Of a DNA stretch of 64,000 nt, positions 26,961-35,105 are shown piece after piece (within the stretch, counting starts at the first letter, position 1; every line of letters begins with the position of its first letter). This stretch comes from Paraburkholderia ginsengiterrae (GTDB lineage Bacteria; Pseudomonadota; Gammaproteobacteria; Burkholderiales; Burkholderiaceae): positions 32,268-96,267 of the forward strand of contig NZ_LXKA01000254.1 in NCBI RefSeq assembly GCF_001645125.1, given 5' to 3'. The position numbers and the translations under genes were made by a program. The notes below the pieces were generated by a model. It saw nothing but the letters and a program-made list of their open reading frames with translations. It ran no database searches and was not told the DNA's origin.

Positions 26961-26990
26961 ACACGCGCCTTGCGGCAGCAAGGCGCGTGT
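26961..26990. terminator. Bidirectional terminator hairpin
   Basis: Perfect 13-bp arms ACACGCGCCTTGC/GCAAGGCGCGTGT with a 4-nt loop between the small membrane protein gene and the end of the converging importer/dehydrogenase operon. There is no long T-run on either side. Confidence 0.65.
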
Positions 26991-27011
26991 TGACGTGGAC
27001 GTGATCGGCGC

Positions 27012-28058
27012 TTAGCGCTCGATCTGCTGGTTCCAGCGCGTGTCCCATTGCGCGCGGTGTGCGTTGATCGTATCCCAATCCACCACGGTCACCTTGCGTA
27101 CCAGATCGTCGACATTGCCGAGACTTTGCTGCATCGGCGGCGTCATCTTCGCGAGCCGGTTGGTCGGAATCTGCCGGCCGGCCTCGGCGGCTTTGGTCTG
27201 CGCCGGCGCGGACAGCAGGAACTGCGCGAGTTTCTGCGCCAGTTGCGGATCGGGGTTGTTGTTGACCACGCACAGATCGACCAGCAGCAGCACCGGACCT
27301 TCCTTCGGATTCACATAGCCGACAGGAATGCCCTTGTCGGCCAGATCGCCCACGGCGGTCGGCGTCAGCGGGAACAGGCCCGCCTCGCCGGTCTGGACCA
27401 TTTCGGAAATCTTCGCCGAATTCGGCACGTACTCGACCACATTCGGCCCCACTGTGCTGGCCCATTTCGTGAAGCCCGGCTCGACGTTCTGCTCGCTGCC
27501 GCCCATCAAGCGGTTGATCGCGAGAAAGCCGTGCAGGCCGAAGGTGCTGCTCGATGCCGACTGGAACACCACTTTGCCCTTGTACTTGGGATCGGCGAAA
27601 TCCATCCACGAGGTCGGCGGCGCCCAGCCTTTTTCAGCGAACAGCTTCTTGTTGTAAGCGATCCCGGTCATGCCGAGCTGCACGCCCGCGCCCATATCAT
27701 CCTTCATGCGCGCGAACGGATAGAGTTCCTTGAGCACCGGCGAGTCATCGAGCTTCTTGCACACACCCATGCTGACCGCGCGCGCCATCACGCCGTCGTC
27801 GAGAAACACCACGTGAATCTGCGGACTGGCCTTGTTGGCGAGCAGCTTGGCGAGAATGTCCGACGACGTGCCCGGCACCACCACCACCTTCACGTTGTTG
27901 GCTTTCTCGAAGTCAGGCAGCACCTGACTCGTATAGGCCTTTTCCATCGGACCGCCATTCATGCCGATATAGATGGTTTTCGTTTGCGACCATGCCGGCG
28001 CGGCCGCCCCGAATGCACACAATGCGGCGAGCGCCGCGAACGTCTTGAACAGTTTCAT
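27012..28058 (-). CDS. PotD/AfuA-like ABC transporter substrate-binding protein
   Basis: A 348-residue periplasmic binding protein with a signal peptide (MKLFKTFAALAALCAFG; cleavage near AWS-QT). It belongs to the spermidine/putrescine/iron-type SBP group: LPDFEKANNVKVVVVPGTS, VVFLDDGVMA, GMTGIAYNKKLF. GGAGA-like sequence (AGGAGA) lies seven bases before the ATG at 28058. It is the last gene of a seven-gene operon whose ATPase and two permeases lie at the front. The substrate is unknown. Confidence 0.88.
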   Translation of the reverse strand: MKLFKTFAALAALCAFGAAAPAWSQTKTIYIGMNGGPMEKAYTSQVLPDFEKANNVKVVVVPGTSSDILAKLLANKASPQIHVVFLDDGVMARAVSMGVCKKLDDSPVLKELYPFARMKDDMGAGVQLGMTGIAYNKKLFAEKGWAPPTSWMDFADPKYKGKVVFQSASSSTFGLHGFLAINRLMGGSEQNVEPGFTKWASTVGPNVVEYVPNSAKISEMVQTGEAGLFPLTPTAVGDLADKGIPVGYVNPKEGPVLLLVDLCVVNNNPDPQLAQKLAQFLLSAPAQTKAAEAGRQIPTNRLAKMTPPMQQSLGNVDDLVRKVTVVDWDTINAHRAQWDTRWNQQIER

Positions 28059-28099
28059 TGCAGGTCTCCTGAGTATCACTAAATAGCGGATTACGCGAG

Positions 28100-29227
28100 C
28101 TAGGCGAACGATCGGGCCGCAACAGCGGCAAAGCGGCTAATCGAAAAGGCATCGAGTGGCGTGGCGGTGGTGCCGTCCGCGACGAGATCGGCAAGAACTT
28201 CGCCGACGCCCGGCGCGAGCAGAAAGCCGCCACCTGAAAAACCGAATGCATGCAACAGACGCGGCACGGTCCGGCTCGCGCCGATGACCGGGTTGTTGTC
28301 GGGCGTCTCGCCTTCCACGCCGCTCCACGTGCGGATCAGCAGCGCCTCGCGCAACGCGGGGAGCAGCGCGCACGCGTCGCGCATCACGGCGCGCGTGGTT
28401 TCTGTCGACGGCTGGCCGTATTCGCCGTCGCCGTGTCCGCGTCCACCGCCGATTACGCAATTGCCGCGCGCCACCTGCCGCGCGTAGATGCCGCCGCCGT
28501 AGACGCCGAGGTTGTGCGTGATGAACAGCGGCAGGGGTTCGGTGACCCACATGTTCGGGTAGATCGGTTTCATCGGCACGGTCTCGCCGAAGTAGCCGGC
28601 CACGGTATTCGCCCACGCGCCGGCGGAATTGATCAGCCAGTCCGCGCTGATGCGCGTGTCGCCGGCGCGCAACTGGAAGCGCGTGCCGTCGTGATGAATG
28701 TCGGTCAGCTCGGTTTGTTCGCGCACGTCGGCGCCCGCGGCGCGCGCGGCACGCGCGAACGCCGGCGACACCAGACGCGGATTCGCATGACCATCCGTCG
28801 CGCACAGCGAGCCGCCGACCGCCGCTGCGCCGAGCCACGGGTAGCGCTCGCGGAACGCCGCGCCGCTGATCAGTTGCGCGTGCACGCCATGGTCACGCGC
28901 CATCTCGGCCCATGTTTGCAGCGCGGCCAGATCGCTTTCGCTGCGGGCGAGGCGTAAATGGCCCGACATCGTGAATTCGCCGTCGATGCCGATCAACTCC
29001 GGCAAGCGGTCCCAGACACGTCGCGCGCGGACCGCTAGCGGCATCTGTTCGACGGGGCGTCCCTGGCAGCGCACGCCACCGTAGTTGACGCCGCTCGCCT
29101 GCGCGCCGCAATAGCGCCGCTCGAACAGACCCACGCGCAGGCCGCGCCGGGCCAGCGCCAAAGCGGCCGATGAGCCGACCAGGCCGCCGCCCGCAATCGC
29201 GACGTCGTAGTGGAGCGTGTCACTCAT
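28100..29227 (-). CDS. FAD-dependent amino acid dehydrogenase beta subunit (DAO family)
   Basis: A 375-residue flavoprotein with the FAD Rossmann motif GGGLVGSSAALALARRG near the N-terminus and a C-terminal GFSGGGFLLAPGVGEVLADL typical of DAO-family oxidases. With the next two genes it forms a three-component enzyme like opine oxidases, HcnABC or D-hydroxyproline dehydrogenase, in which this subunit oxidises the amine. The ATG at 29227 is chosen by family N-terminus; it overlaps the alpha subunit stop by eight bases. The substrate cannot be read from sequence. Confidence 0.85.
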   Translation of the reverse strand: MSDTLHYDVAIAGGGLVGSSAALALARRGLRVGLFERRYCGAQASGVNYGGVRCQGRPVEQMPLAVRARRVWDRLPELIGIDGEFTMSGHLRLARSESDLAALQTWAEMARDHGVHAQLISGAAFRERYPWLGAAAVGGSLCATDGHANPRLVSPAFARAARAAGADVREQTELTDIHHDGTRFQLRAGDTRISADWLINSAGAWANTVAGYFGETVPMKPIYPNMWVTEPLPLFITHNLGVYGGGIYARQVARGNCVIGGGRGHGDGEYGQPSTETTRAVMRDACALLPALREALLIRTWSGVEGETPDNNPVIGASRTVPRLLHAFGFSGGGFLLAPGVGEVLADLVADGTTATPLDAFSISRFAAVAARSFA

Positions 29228-30653
29228 CGCGGGCCTCCACGGGGATGTCGACGACATCGTCGGCATACATTGCTGGTGAGAGCGGGATCGGCTTGACGGG
29301 CGGCTGGCTGCGCAAGCGGCCCACCGTTTCGAGGGGCTTGCCGGTTTCTTCCGCCAGCAGATTCAGCGCGGCTTCGCCGCACATGCGGCCCTGGCAGCGG
29401 CCCATGCCGACGCGAGTGAGCGCCTTGAGACGGTTGATCTCATTCGCTTCGCCGCCACGGATGCAGCGTCGCAAAGTACCGGCGTCGATCTCTTCGCAGC
29501 GGCACACGGTCATGTCGTCGGGCCATTGTGAGGCGCACCGGACGGGCGGCGCGAAAGCCGTCTCGATGCCCTCGCGAAACACCGCGATGCGTTTCAGGCC
29601 GCGTTCGAGCGCAGCAACGTCGAGCATGCCTGGCCCGCGTGGATGCGCGATGCCGAGATCGTCGAGCAAGGCCAACGCCGCGCGCCGGCCGGCCAGTTCG
29701 GCAGCGTCCGCGCCGGCAATGGCCGCACCGTCGCCGGCGAGATAGAGGCCGGGCACGGAACTGCGTCCTGCCGGGTCGAGCTCGGGCAGCCAGCCACGTT
29801 GGGTCGCGTCGAACCGGAAGCGGCAGCCCGCTAGGTCGGCGAGCTGGGTTTCGGGTTTCAGGCCGAAGCTGATACCAACTGCATCGCAGGCGATGGTTTC
29901 GGTTACCGAGCCAATGCTCGAAGCGCGCCATTCGATGGCTTCCACACCCTCGGCGCCACGCATGCCCACCACGGTCACATCGCGCTCGATTCGCACGCCA
30001 TGCGTTTTCAGCCAGCCGACGTAGTACAGGCCTTTCGCGAACGTCGAGGGCAAGCGTGCGAGTTTCGGCGCCGCGGCGATCTGTTGCGACAGCGGACTCG
30101 TGTCGAGCACGGCTGCGACCTGCGCGCCGGCTTTCACGTACTGATACGCCACCAGATACAACAGCGGTCCGGTGCCGGCCAGCACGACGCGCCGGCCGAT
30201 TGCGCAACCTTGTGCCTTCAGCGCGACCTGGGCCGCACCGAGCGTGTAGACGCCGGGCAGGGTCCAGCCCGGGACCGGCAGTACGCGGTCGGTCGCGCCG
30301 CTTGCGATGATCAGATGCGTGAACGGCATACGAACCTCGCGCCCCGCCTGCAAGGTGTCCAACCGGCCCGCTTCGCAAGCCCATGCGAGTGTGTCGGGGC
30401 GATAGTCGAGGTGAGGCACGAGCGCGGCCATGGTCGAATGCAAGGCCTCGGCCTTGTGCGCTTCGAAACCGTAGAGCGTTTTTTTCGTGCGCTGGAAGCC
30501 GCCGTGTGCCGGCGGCTGCCGGTAAATCTGACCACCCCAGCGCGCGTTTTCATCGATCACCACGGGCTTGAGGCCGGCGGCGACCAGGACTTCGGCGGCG
30601 CGCACGCCGGCCGGTCCCGCGCCGACGATCACGATGCGGCGTTCGTCGCTCAT
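29220..30653 (-). CDS. FAD/NAD(P)-binding dehydrogenase alpha subunit with C-terminal 2Fe-2S domain
   Basis: A 477-residue flavoprotein: FAD motif GAGPAGVRAAEVL at the N-terminus, second nucleotide motif around VVLAGTGPLLYLVAYQY, FAD-closing LYLAGDGAAIAGADAA, and a C-terminal BFD-like [2Fe-2S] segment with CRCEE and GMGRCQGRMC. This is the architecture of HcnB and opine oxidase subunit A. It overlaps both neighbours (4 bp with the ferredoxin-like gene, 8 bp with the beta subunit), so the three subunits are coupled. Confidence 0.88.
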   Translation of the reverse strand: MSDERRIVIVGAGPAGVRAAEVLVAAGLKPVVIDENARWGGQIYRQPPAHGGFQRTKKTLYGFEAHKAEALHSTMAALVPHLDYRPDTLAWACEAGRLDTLQAGREVRMPFTHLIIASGATDRVLPVPGWTLPGVYTLGAAQVALKAQGCAIGRRVVLAGTGPLLYLVAYQYVKAGAQVAAVLDTSPLSQQIAAAPKLARLPSTFAKGLYYVGWLKTHGVRIERDVTVVGMRGAEGVEAIEWRASSIGSVTETIACDAVGISFGLKPETQLADLAGCRFRFDATQRGWLPELDPAGRSSVPGLYLAGDGAAIAGADAAELAGRRAALALLDDLGIAHPRGPGMLDVAALERGLKRIAVFREGIETAFAPPVRCASQWPDDMTVCRCEEIDAGTLRRCIRGGEANEINRLKALTRVGMGRCQGRMCGEAALNLLAEETGKPLETVGRLRSQPPVKPIPLSPAMYADDVVDIPVEARDE

Positions 30654-31030
30654 CGCGCCTCTCCCTGGCCGGCCGAGGCGTCGGCAAACCGCGTGAGAAC
30701 ACGCATCCCTTCGGTCACGAGTGTCGAGCACGCGCGCAAACGCCGGCCGTCTTCAGTACGCATCCAGCAGTCCTGGCATGCACCGATCAGACAGAAGCCG
30801 GCGCGCGGCGCACCGCTGAATTCGCTGTCGCGCACGCGACGTTGCTGCATCAGCACGGCGGTCAACAGCGTGTCGCCTTGCAACGCGGTGACTTCATGGC
30901 CGTCGAGAAAGAAGCGAAGCGGGGCGCGCTGCGTTTCCGCAACGCGCATGAATTGCGGCTCGCGGCGCGGCGCGGCGGCAGGAGTGGACGGCAAGCTGGA
31001 CGGCATGGGCGAGTAGGCGGAAGGGGACAT
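30650..31030 (-). CDS. Plant-type (2Fe-2S)-binding subunit (HcnA-like)
   Basis: A 126-residue protein whose core starts near RFFLDGHEVTALQGDTLLTAVL. The cluster ligands are Cys-x4-Cys-x2-Cys (FCLIGACQDC) and a distal Cys in RACST, a compact ferredoxin fold without the first half of larger domains. The N-terminal 30 residues are Pro/Ala/Ser-rich and variable. The ATG at 31030 shares its A with the permease stop (TGATG). It is the gamma-like subunit of the three-component dehydrogenase. Confidence 0.83.
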   Translation of the reverse strand: MSPSAYSPMPSSLPSTPAAAPRREPQFMRVAETQRAPLRFFLDGHEVTALQGDTLLTAVLMQQRRVRDSEFSGAPRAGFCLIGACQDCWMRTEDGRRLRACSTLVTEGMRVLTRFADASAGQGEAR

Positions 31031-31824
31031 CAATGCTGGCCAATCAGAATGCGGTTGAGTCCATACACGCGATCGAGCAGCAGCATCGCGCCGCCGGTGA
31101 TGAAGATCACCAGCGCGGACACGGATGCCATCATCGGGTCGATCGATTCGGTGGCGTACATGTACATGCGCACTGGCAGCGTGACGGTTTGCGGCGAGGT
31201 GACGAAGATCGACATCGTCAGTTCATCGAAGCTGTTGATGAAAGCCAGCAGCCAGCCGCCGGTAATGCCCGGCAGAATCATCGGCAACGTGATGCGGCGA
31301 AACGTGGTCCAGGGATCAGCGCCGAGCGAGTGCGCGGCGTGCTCGACGCTGCGATCCAGCCCGCTTACCGAAGCGAGCACGAGGCGCATGACGAACGGCG
31401 TAATGATGATCATGTGTGCGAGCACTAGCCACGCGAACGAACCGGTCGCGCCGATCAGCGCGAAGAAGCGCAGCAGCGCAATGCCGAGCACGAGACCGGG
31501 AATCACCAGCGGCGAGAGCAGCAGGCCATTGAGAAAGCCACGACCCGGAAAGCGTGCGCGGCCGATGGCGAGCGCGGCGGGCAGCGCGACGATCAGGGAC
31601 AGCGTCGCCGAAGCGAACGCGAGCTTCAGGCTATTGAAAAACGCGCTGATGAAATCAGGGTAATTGAGGATCGCGCGGAACCAGCGCAGCGAGACGCCGT
31701 GCGTGGGCAGCGTGAGCGTTTCGTCGGGTGTGAAGGCGACCAGCACGACGATCACGAGCGGCGCGAGCACGAACGCAATGACGAGCGTGTGGAAAATCAG
31801 CGCGATGGGGCCGTTCTTTCTCAT
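31030..31824 (-). CDS. PotC-like ABC transporter permease
   Basis: A 264-residue inner-membrane permease with six hydrophobic segments and the EAA-type loop (EHAAHSLGADPWTTFRRITLPMI). It pairs with the PotB-like permease encoded 27 bp upstream. Its stop overlaps the start of the 2Fe-2S subunit, physically linking uptake and oxidation genes. Confidence 0.9.
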   Translation of the reverse strand: MRKNGPIALIFHTLVIAFVLAPLVIVVLVAFTPDETLTLPTHGVSLRWFRAILNYPDFISAFFNSLKLAFASATLSLIVALPAALAIGRARFPGRGFLNGLLLSPLVIPGLVLGIALLRFFALIGATGSFAWLVLAHMIIITPFVMRLVLASVSGLDRSVEHAAHSLGADPWTTFRRITLPMILPGITGGWLLAFINSFDELTMSIFVTSPQTVTLPVRMYMYATESIDPMMASVSALVIFITGGAMLLLDRVYGLNRILIGQH

Positions 31825-31851
31825 GATGATGTCACTCAGTGAGCCGATGGA

Positions 31852-32766
31852 TTAGCCGAGGCTTCTGGCGTACTTGCGTTCCAGAACCCGGTAGTACGTG
31901 AGCATCACGATCAGGTTCGCGGCCAGCAACAGGAGCGCGATGGTCGCGCCGAGCGGCCAGTTCAGCGAGCCGAGGAATTCGTCGTAGACGGCGGTGGCGG
32001 CGACTTTCAGACGCCGGCCGCCGAGCAGCCCGGGAATCGCAAAGGCGCTCGCCGACAAGCCGAACACCATCAGGCTGCCCGACAGAATGCCCGGCGTCAG
32101 TTGCGGCAACACAATGCGGCGCAGCGTGGTGGCAGGCGACGCCATCAACGAAAGCGCGGCGTTTTCCGTTTGCGGGTCGAGCTTCTGCAACGCTGTCCAA
32201 ACCGGAATCACCATGAACGGCAGCATCACGTGCACTAATGCAATGACGATTGCGAATGTGGTGTACTCGAGCTTGTACGGCCCGAGTCCGACGAGGCCGA
32301 ATGCCTGATTCACGAGGCCGCTGGTGTTGAGCAGCATGCTCCAGCCGAAGGCGCGCACCACCACGGAAACGAGCAGGGGCGCGAGAATCACCAGCAGGAA
32401 CATCGAGCGATACGGATCGCGCATGCGCGACAACACATAAGCCTCAGGCGCGCCGATGGCGATGCACAGCAACGTGACCAGAAACGCGATGCCGAAGGTG
32501 CGCAGGAAGATGGTGTGGTAATACGACGAGCTCAGCACTTGCGCGTAGTTGCCGAACTGGAAGGCGGCGAGCGGCCCGCCGGCCGGATCGAAGCGGTAGA
32601 AGGTCAGCACCAGCGTCATGACGAGCGGCACCAGCACGAGTGCCACGAACAGCAGAAAGGCGGGCGCGCACATCAGCCACAGCGGCAGGAACGAATGCCA
32701 GGGCGCACGCCGCGCGTGGCTGGTTTTCAGGTTGCGATTGTCCATTGCGGGCAGCGTGCTAGCCAT
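31852..32766 (-). CDS. PotB-like ABC transporter permease
   Basis: A 304-residue inner-membrane permease with six main hydrophobic segments (FLPLWLMCAPAFLLFVALVL at the first) and an EAA-type loop (ENAALSLMASPATTLRRIVLPQL). The ATG at 32766 gives a normal short cytoplasmic N-terminus and overlaps the ATPase stop by eight bases; the longer frame runs back into the ATPase gene. Confidence 0.9.
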   Translation of the reverse strand: MASTLPAMDNRNLKTSHARRAPWHSFLPLWLMCAPAFLLFVALVLVPLVMTLVLTFYRFDPAGGPLAAFQFGNYAQVLSSSYYHTIFLRTFGIAFLVTLLCIAIGAPEAYVLSRMRDPYRSMFLLVILAPLLVSVVVRAFGWSMLLNTSGLVNQAFGLVGLGPYKLEYTTFAIVIALVHVMLPFMVIPVWTALQKLDPQTENAALSLMASPATTLRRIVLPQLTPGILSGSLMVFGLSASAFAIPGLLGGRRLKVAATAVYDEFLGSLNWPLGATIALLLLAANLIVMLTYYRVLERKYARSLG

Positions 32767-33850
32767 GATGCGCGTCCCGTTGAATGAAGCGGATCGCCTC
32801 GCTGCTCCAGTCGACGCCGACCGGCGCCCCCTCCGCAAGCGGCTCGGTGCCTTCGTTCTGGCAGCACACCAGCACCTCGCCGAGCCGGCTGTCGAGCCGG
32901 TATAGCCATTGGCTGCCGAGGAAGAAGCGGCTCGTCACGGTCGCCGGCACGCGTCCCGTGTTCGGTGCGCACAGGCGCAGCTTTTCCGGGCGGATGCACA
33001 GCGTCACCGCGTCGCCGACGCCGATCACGCGCTCGCGCTCCGGCAACTGCGCGGTGTAGCCGGTTTCTGCGAGATCATGGCCGAGGTCGATGCGGATCGC
33101 GTCGCCGTCGCGCGCCACCACGGTGCCCGGCAGCATGTTGGCCTTGCCGATGAACTGCGACACGAAACGGTTTTCGGGGCGCTCGTACGCTTCGTACGGC
33201 GTGTCGATCTGCGTGATCCGGCCGGCCTCCATCACCACCACGCGATCGCTGATCGACAGTGCTTCCGACTGGTCGTGCGTCACCATGATGGTGGTCGTGC
33301 CGATTTTGCGTTGAATGCCGCGCAGTTCGAACTGCATGTCTTCGCGCAGCTTGGCGTCGAGGTTCGACATCGGCTCGTCGAGCAGCAACACCGGCGGCGC
33401 GATCACGATGGCGCGGGCAATCGCCACGCGCTGCCGCTGACCGCCGGAGAGTTCGCGCGGGAAACGATGCGCGAGCGTGTCGAGACGCACCAGCGCCAGC
33501 GCCTCGCGGATGCGCTCCTTGCGCTCGGCCTTGTCGACGTTGCGCATCTCCAGCCCGAAGCCGACGTTGTCGGCGACGCTCATATGCGGAAACAGCGCGT
33601 AGCTCTGGAATACGATGCCGAGGCCGCGCTTGTTCGGTTTCATGTGCGTGATGTCGCGGCCGTCGAGCGTGATGCGCCCGCGCGTCGTTTCGACGAAGCC
33701 GGCGATCATTTGCAAGGTGGTGGTCTTACCGCAGCCGGACGGCCCGAGCAACGAAACGAACTCGCCTTTTTCCACCGACAGGTTGACGTCGGCGACGGCC
33801 TGCAGATCGCCAAACGATTTCGCTACGTCCGTGAGTGTGAGAAACGACAT
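32759..33850 (-). CDS. PotA-like ABC transporter ATP-binding protein
   Basis: A 363-residue ABC ATPase: Walker A GPSGCGKTT, Q-loop VFQSYALFPH, signature LSGGQRQR, Walker B LLLDEPMSNLD, and a C-terminal TOBE domain (about 285-355) as in polyamine and iron importers. First gene of the operon running to 27012 and divergent from an IclR-type regulator gene 303 bp away. Confidence 0.93.
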   Translation of the reverse strand: MSFLTLTDVAKSFGDLQAVADVNLSVEKGEFVSLLGPSGCGKTTTLQMIAGFVETTRGRITLDGRDITHMKPNKRGLGIVFQSYALFPHMSVADNVGFGLEMRNVDKAERKERIREALALVRLDTLAHRFPRELSGGQRQRVAIARAIVIAPPVLLLDEPMSNLDAKLREDMQFELRGIQRKIGTTTIMVTHDQSEALSISDRVVVMEAGRITQIDTPYEAYERPENRFVSQFIGKANMLPGTVVARDGDAIRIDLGHDLAETGYTAQLPERERVIGVGDAVTLCIRPEKLRLCAPNTGRVPATVTSRFFLGSQWLYRLDSRLGEVLVCCQNEGTEPLAEGAPVGVDWSSEAIRFIQRDAHHG

Positions 33851-34153
33851 GATCTGACCTTTGGATGATTCGGCGCCGGTTCAATCGATTACTGCCTCGA
33901 TGACGCCGACTCTAGCCAGCCAAATTACAGTCAGTCAATTTCAAATTCCGTTTGCCGGTACGAGATTGAAAAAAATTCCATTGAACGGAAGATATTGGGA
34001 TCTGGCAATCAGAACTGTTCCACTGCGTGACGTACGGAAAACCCCTATGAATCATTGGCGCAACGTATTCGCTAACGGACCCGGTCGGGATTCCGCTCCT
34101 GGATAAAACGCTTTATAGTGTTCCGGTCAATGAAATAATTGTGGACCTTCAAG
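33851..34153. promoter_or_regulatory. Divergent control region of the importer/dehydrogenase operon and its IclR regulator
   Basis: A relatively AT-rich 303-bp gap with no gene. TTCC-N7-GGAA at 33976-33990 is a dyad spaced like regulator sites of the IclR class, and TTTCAA and TTGAAA elements flank it. It should carry promoters for both directions; I cannot place them with confidence. Confidence 0.5.
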
Positions 34154-35032
34154 ATGAATGCTGCCGCCAAACGAGATACCGATATCGCGCCGGCCGAGGC
34201 GAACGGCGCGCCCGGCCCCGGCATGCTGGAACGCGCGTTTGCGGTAATCCGGGCGCTCTCCGAATTGCAGTCCGAGGGCGGCCGCGTTACGCGCCTGGCG
34301 AAGGCAGTGGGTCTGACGCAAGGCACCGTGCATCGCATCCTGCACGCGCTGATTGCGGAGGGCATCGTCGAACAGGACGAAAGCTCGAAGCTGTACCGGC
34401 TGAGTGTCGATTTCTTCGCGCTCGCGGCGCAGGCCGGCAACCCGAGCGGCATGCGCACGCTGTGCCGTCCCGCGTTGCTGCGGCTATGCGCCAGTCTCGG
34501 CGACACGATCTTTCTGCTGGTCAAGAGCAGTTTCGACGCGGTGTGCCTGGACATCTGCGAAGGGCCGTTTCCGATTCGCTCGTTTACCGGCGACATTGGC
34601 GGGCGCGTGGCGCTGGGTGTGGGACAGGGGAGCCTCGCGATTCTCGCGTTTTTGCCCGAGGCGGAGCGCGAGGAGATCATTCGCTTCAACGTGCCGCGAA
34701 TTCGTGGCTACGGCGTGCTCGACGAGGTGTATCTGCGCACCGAGATTGAACGCGTGCGGAAATTGGGCTACGCGGGGCGCAATAGCGGCGTGCTCGACGG
34801 CATGGCCGGCGTAGCGGTGCCGATTCTGGACCGCGCCGGTGTGGCGGTGGCGGCCCTGAGCGTGGGCACGCTCGCGGCGCGTCTCGGCGACGACCGCTTG
34901 CCGATGGTGGTCGAGTTGTTGCGGCGCCAGGCCGACGCGATCGGCCCGCAAACCAATCCGTTCGATGTTGCGTTGCGCCGGCCGATGCACGGCCTGTCGC
35001 GCGCCATGACCACCGAGCGGATCACGGGATAA
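34154..35032 (+). CDS. IclR-family transcriptional regulator
   Basis: A 292-residue regulator: HTH with RVTRLAKAVGLTQGTVHRILHALIAEGIV (about 40-75) and an IclR effector domain (GVGQGSLAILAFLPEAE; GMAGVAVPILDRAGVAVAALSVG). The first 20 residues are polar and variable; the ATG at 34154 is used, with a TTG five codons earlier as an alternative. It is divergent from the Pot-like importer/dehydrogenase operon and is its likely regulator. Confidence 0.87.
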   Translation: MNAAAKRDTDIAPAEANGAPGPGMLERAFAVIRALSELQSEGGRVTRLAKAVGLTQGTVHRILHALIAEGIVEQDESSKLYRLSVDFFALAAQAGNPSGMRTLCRPALLRLCASLGDTIFLLVKSSFDAVCLDICEGPFPIRSFTGDIGGRVALGVGQGSLAILAFLPEAEREEIIRFNVPRIRGYGVLDEVYLRTEIERVRKLGYAGRNSGVLDGMAGVAVPILDRAGVAVAALSVGTLAARLGDDRLPMVVELLRRQADAIGPQTNPFDVALRRPMHGLSRAMTTERITG

Positions 35033-35046
35033 GGCGGGGCGGAGCA

Positions 35047-35077
35047 GGCGCCACGTCGAGCACGAGCACGTGGCGCC
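35047..35077. terminator. Bidirectional hairpin between iclR and porin genes
   Basis: Perfect 10-bp arms GGCGCCACGT/ACGTGGCGCC with an 11-nt loop, between the stops of the IclR-type gene and the converging OprD-type porin gene. Confidence 0.6.
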
Positions 35078-35105
35078 GTTCGCCATTGCGCGACAAGCGC
35101 TTCAA

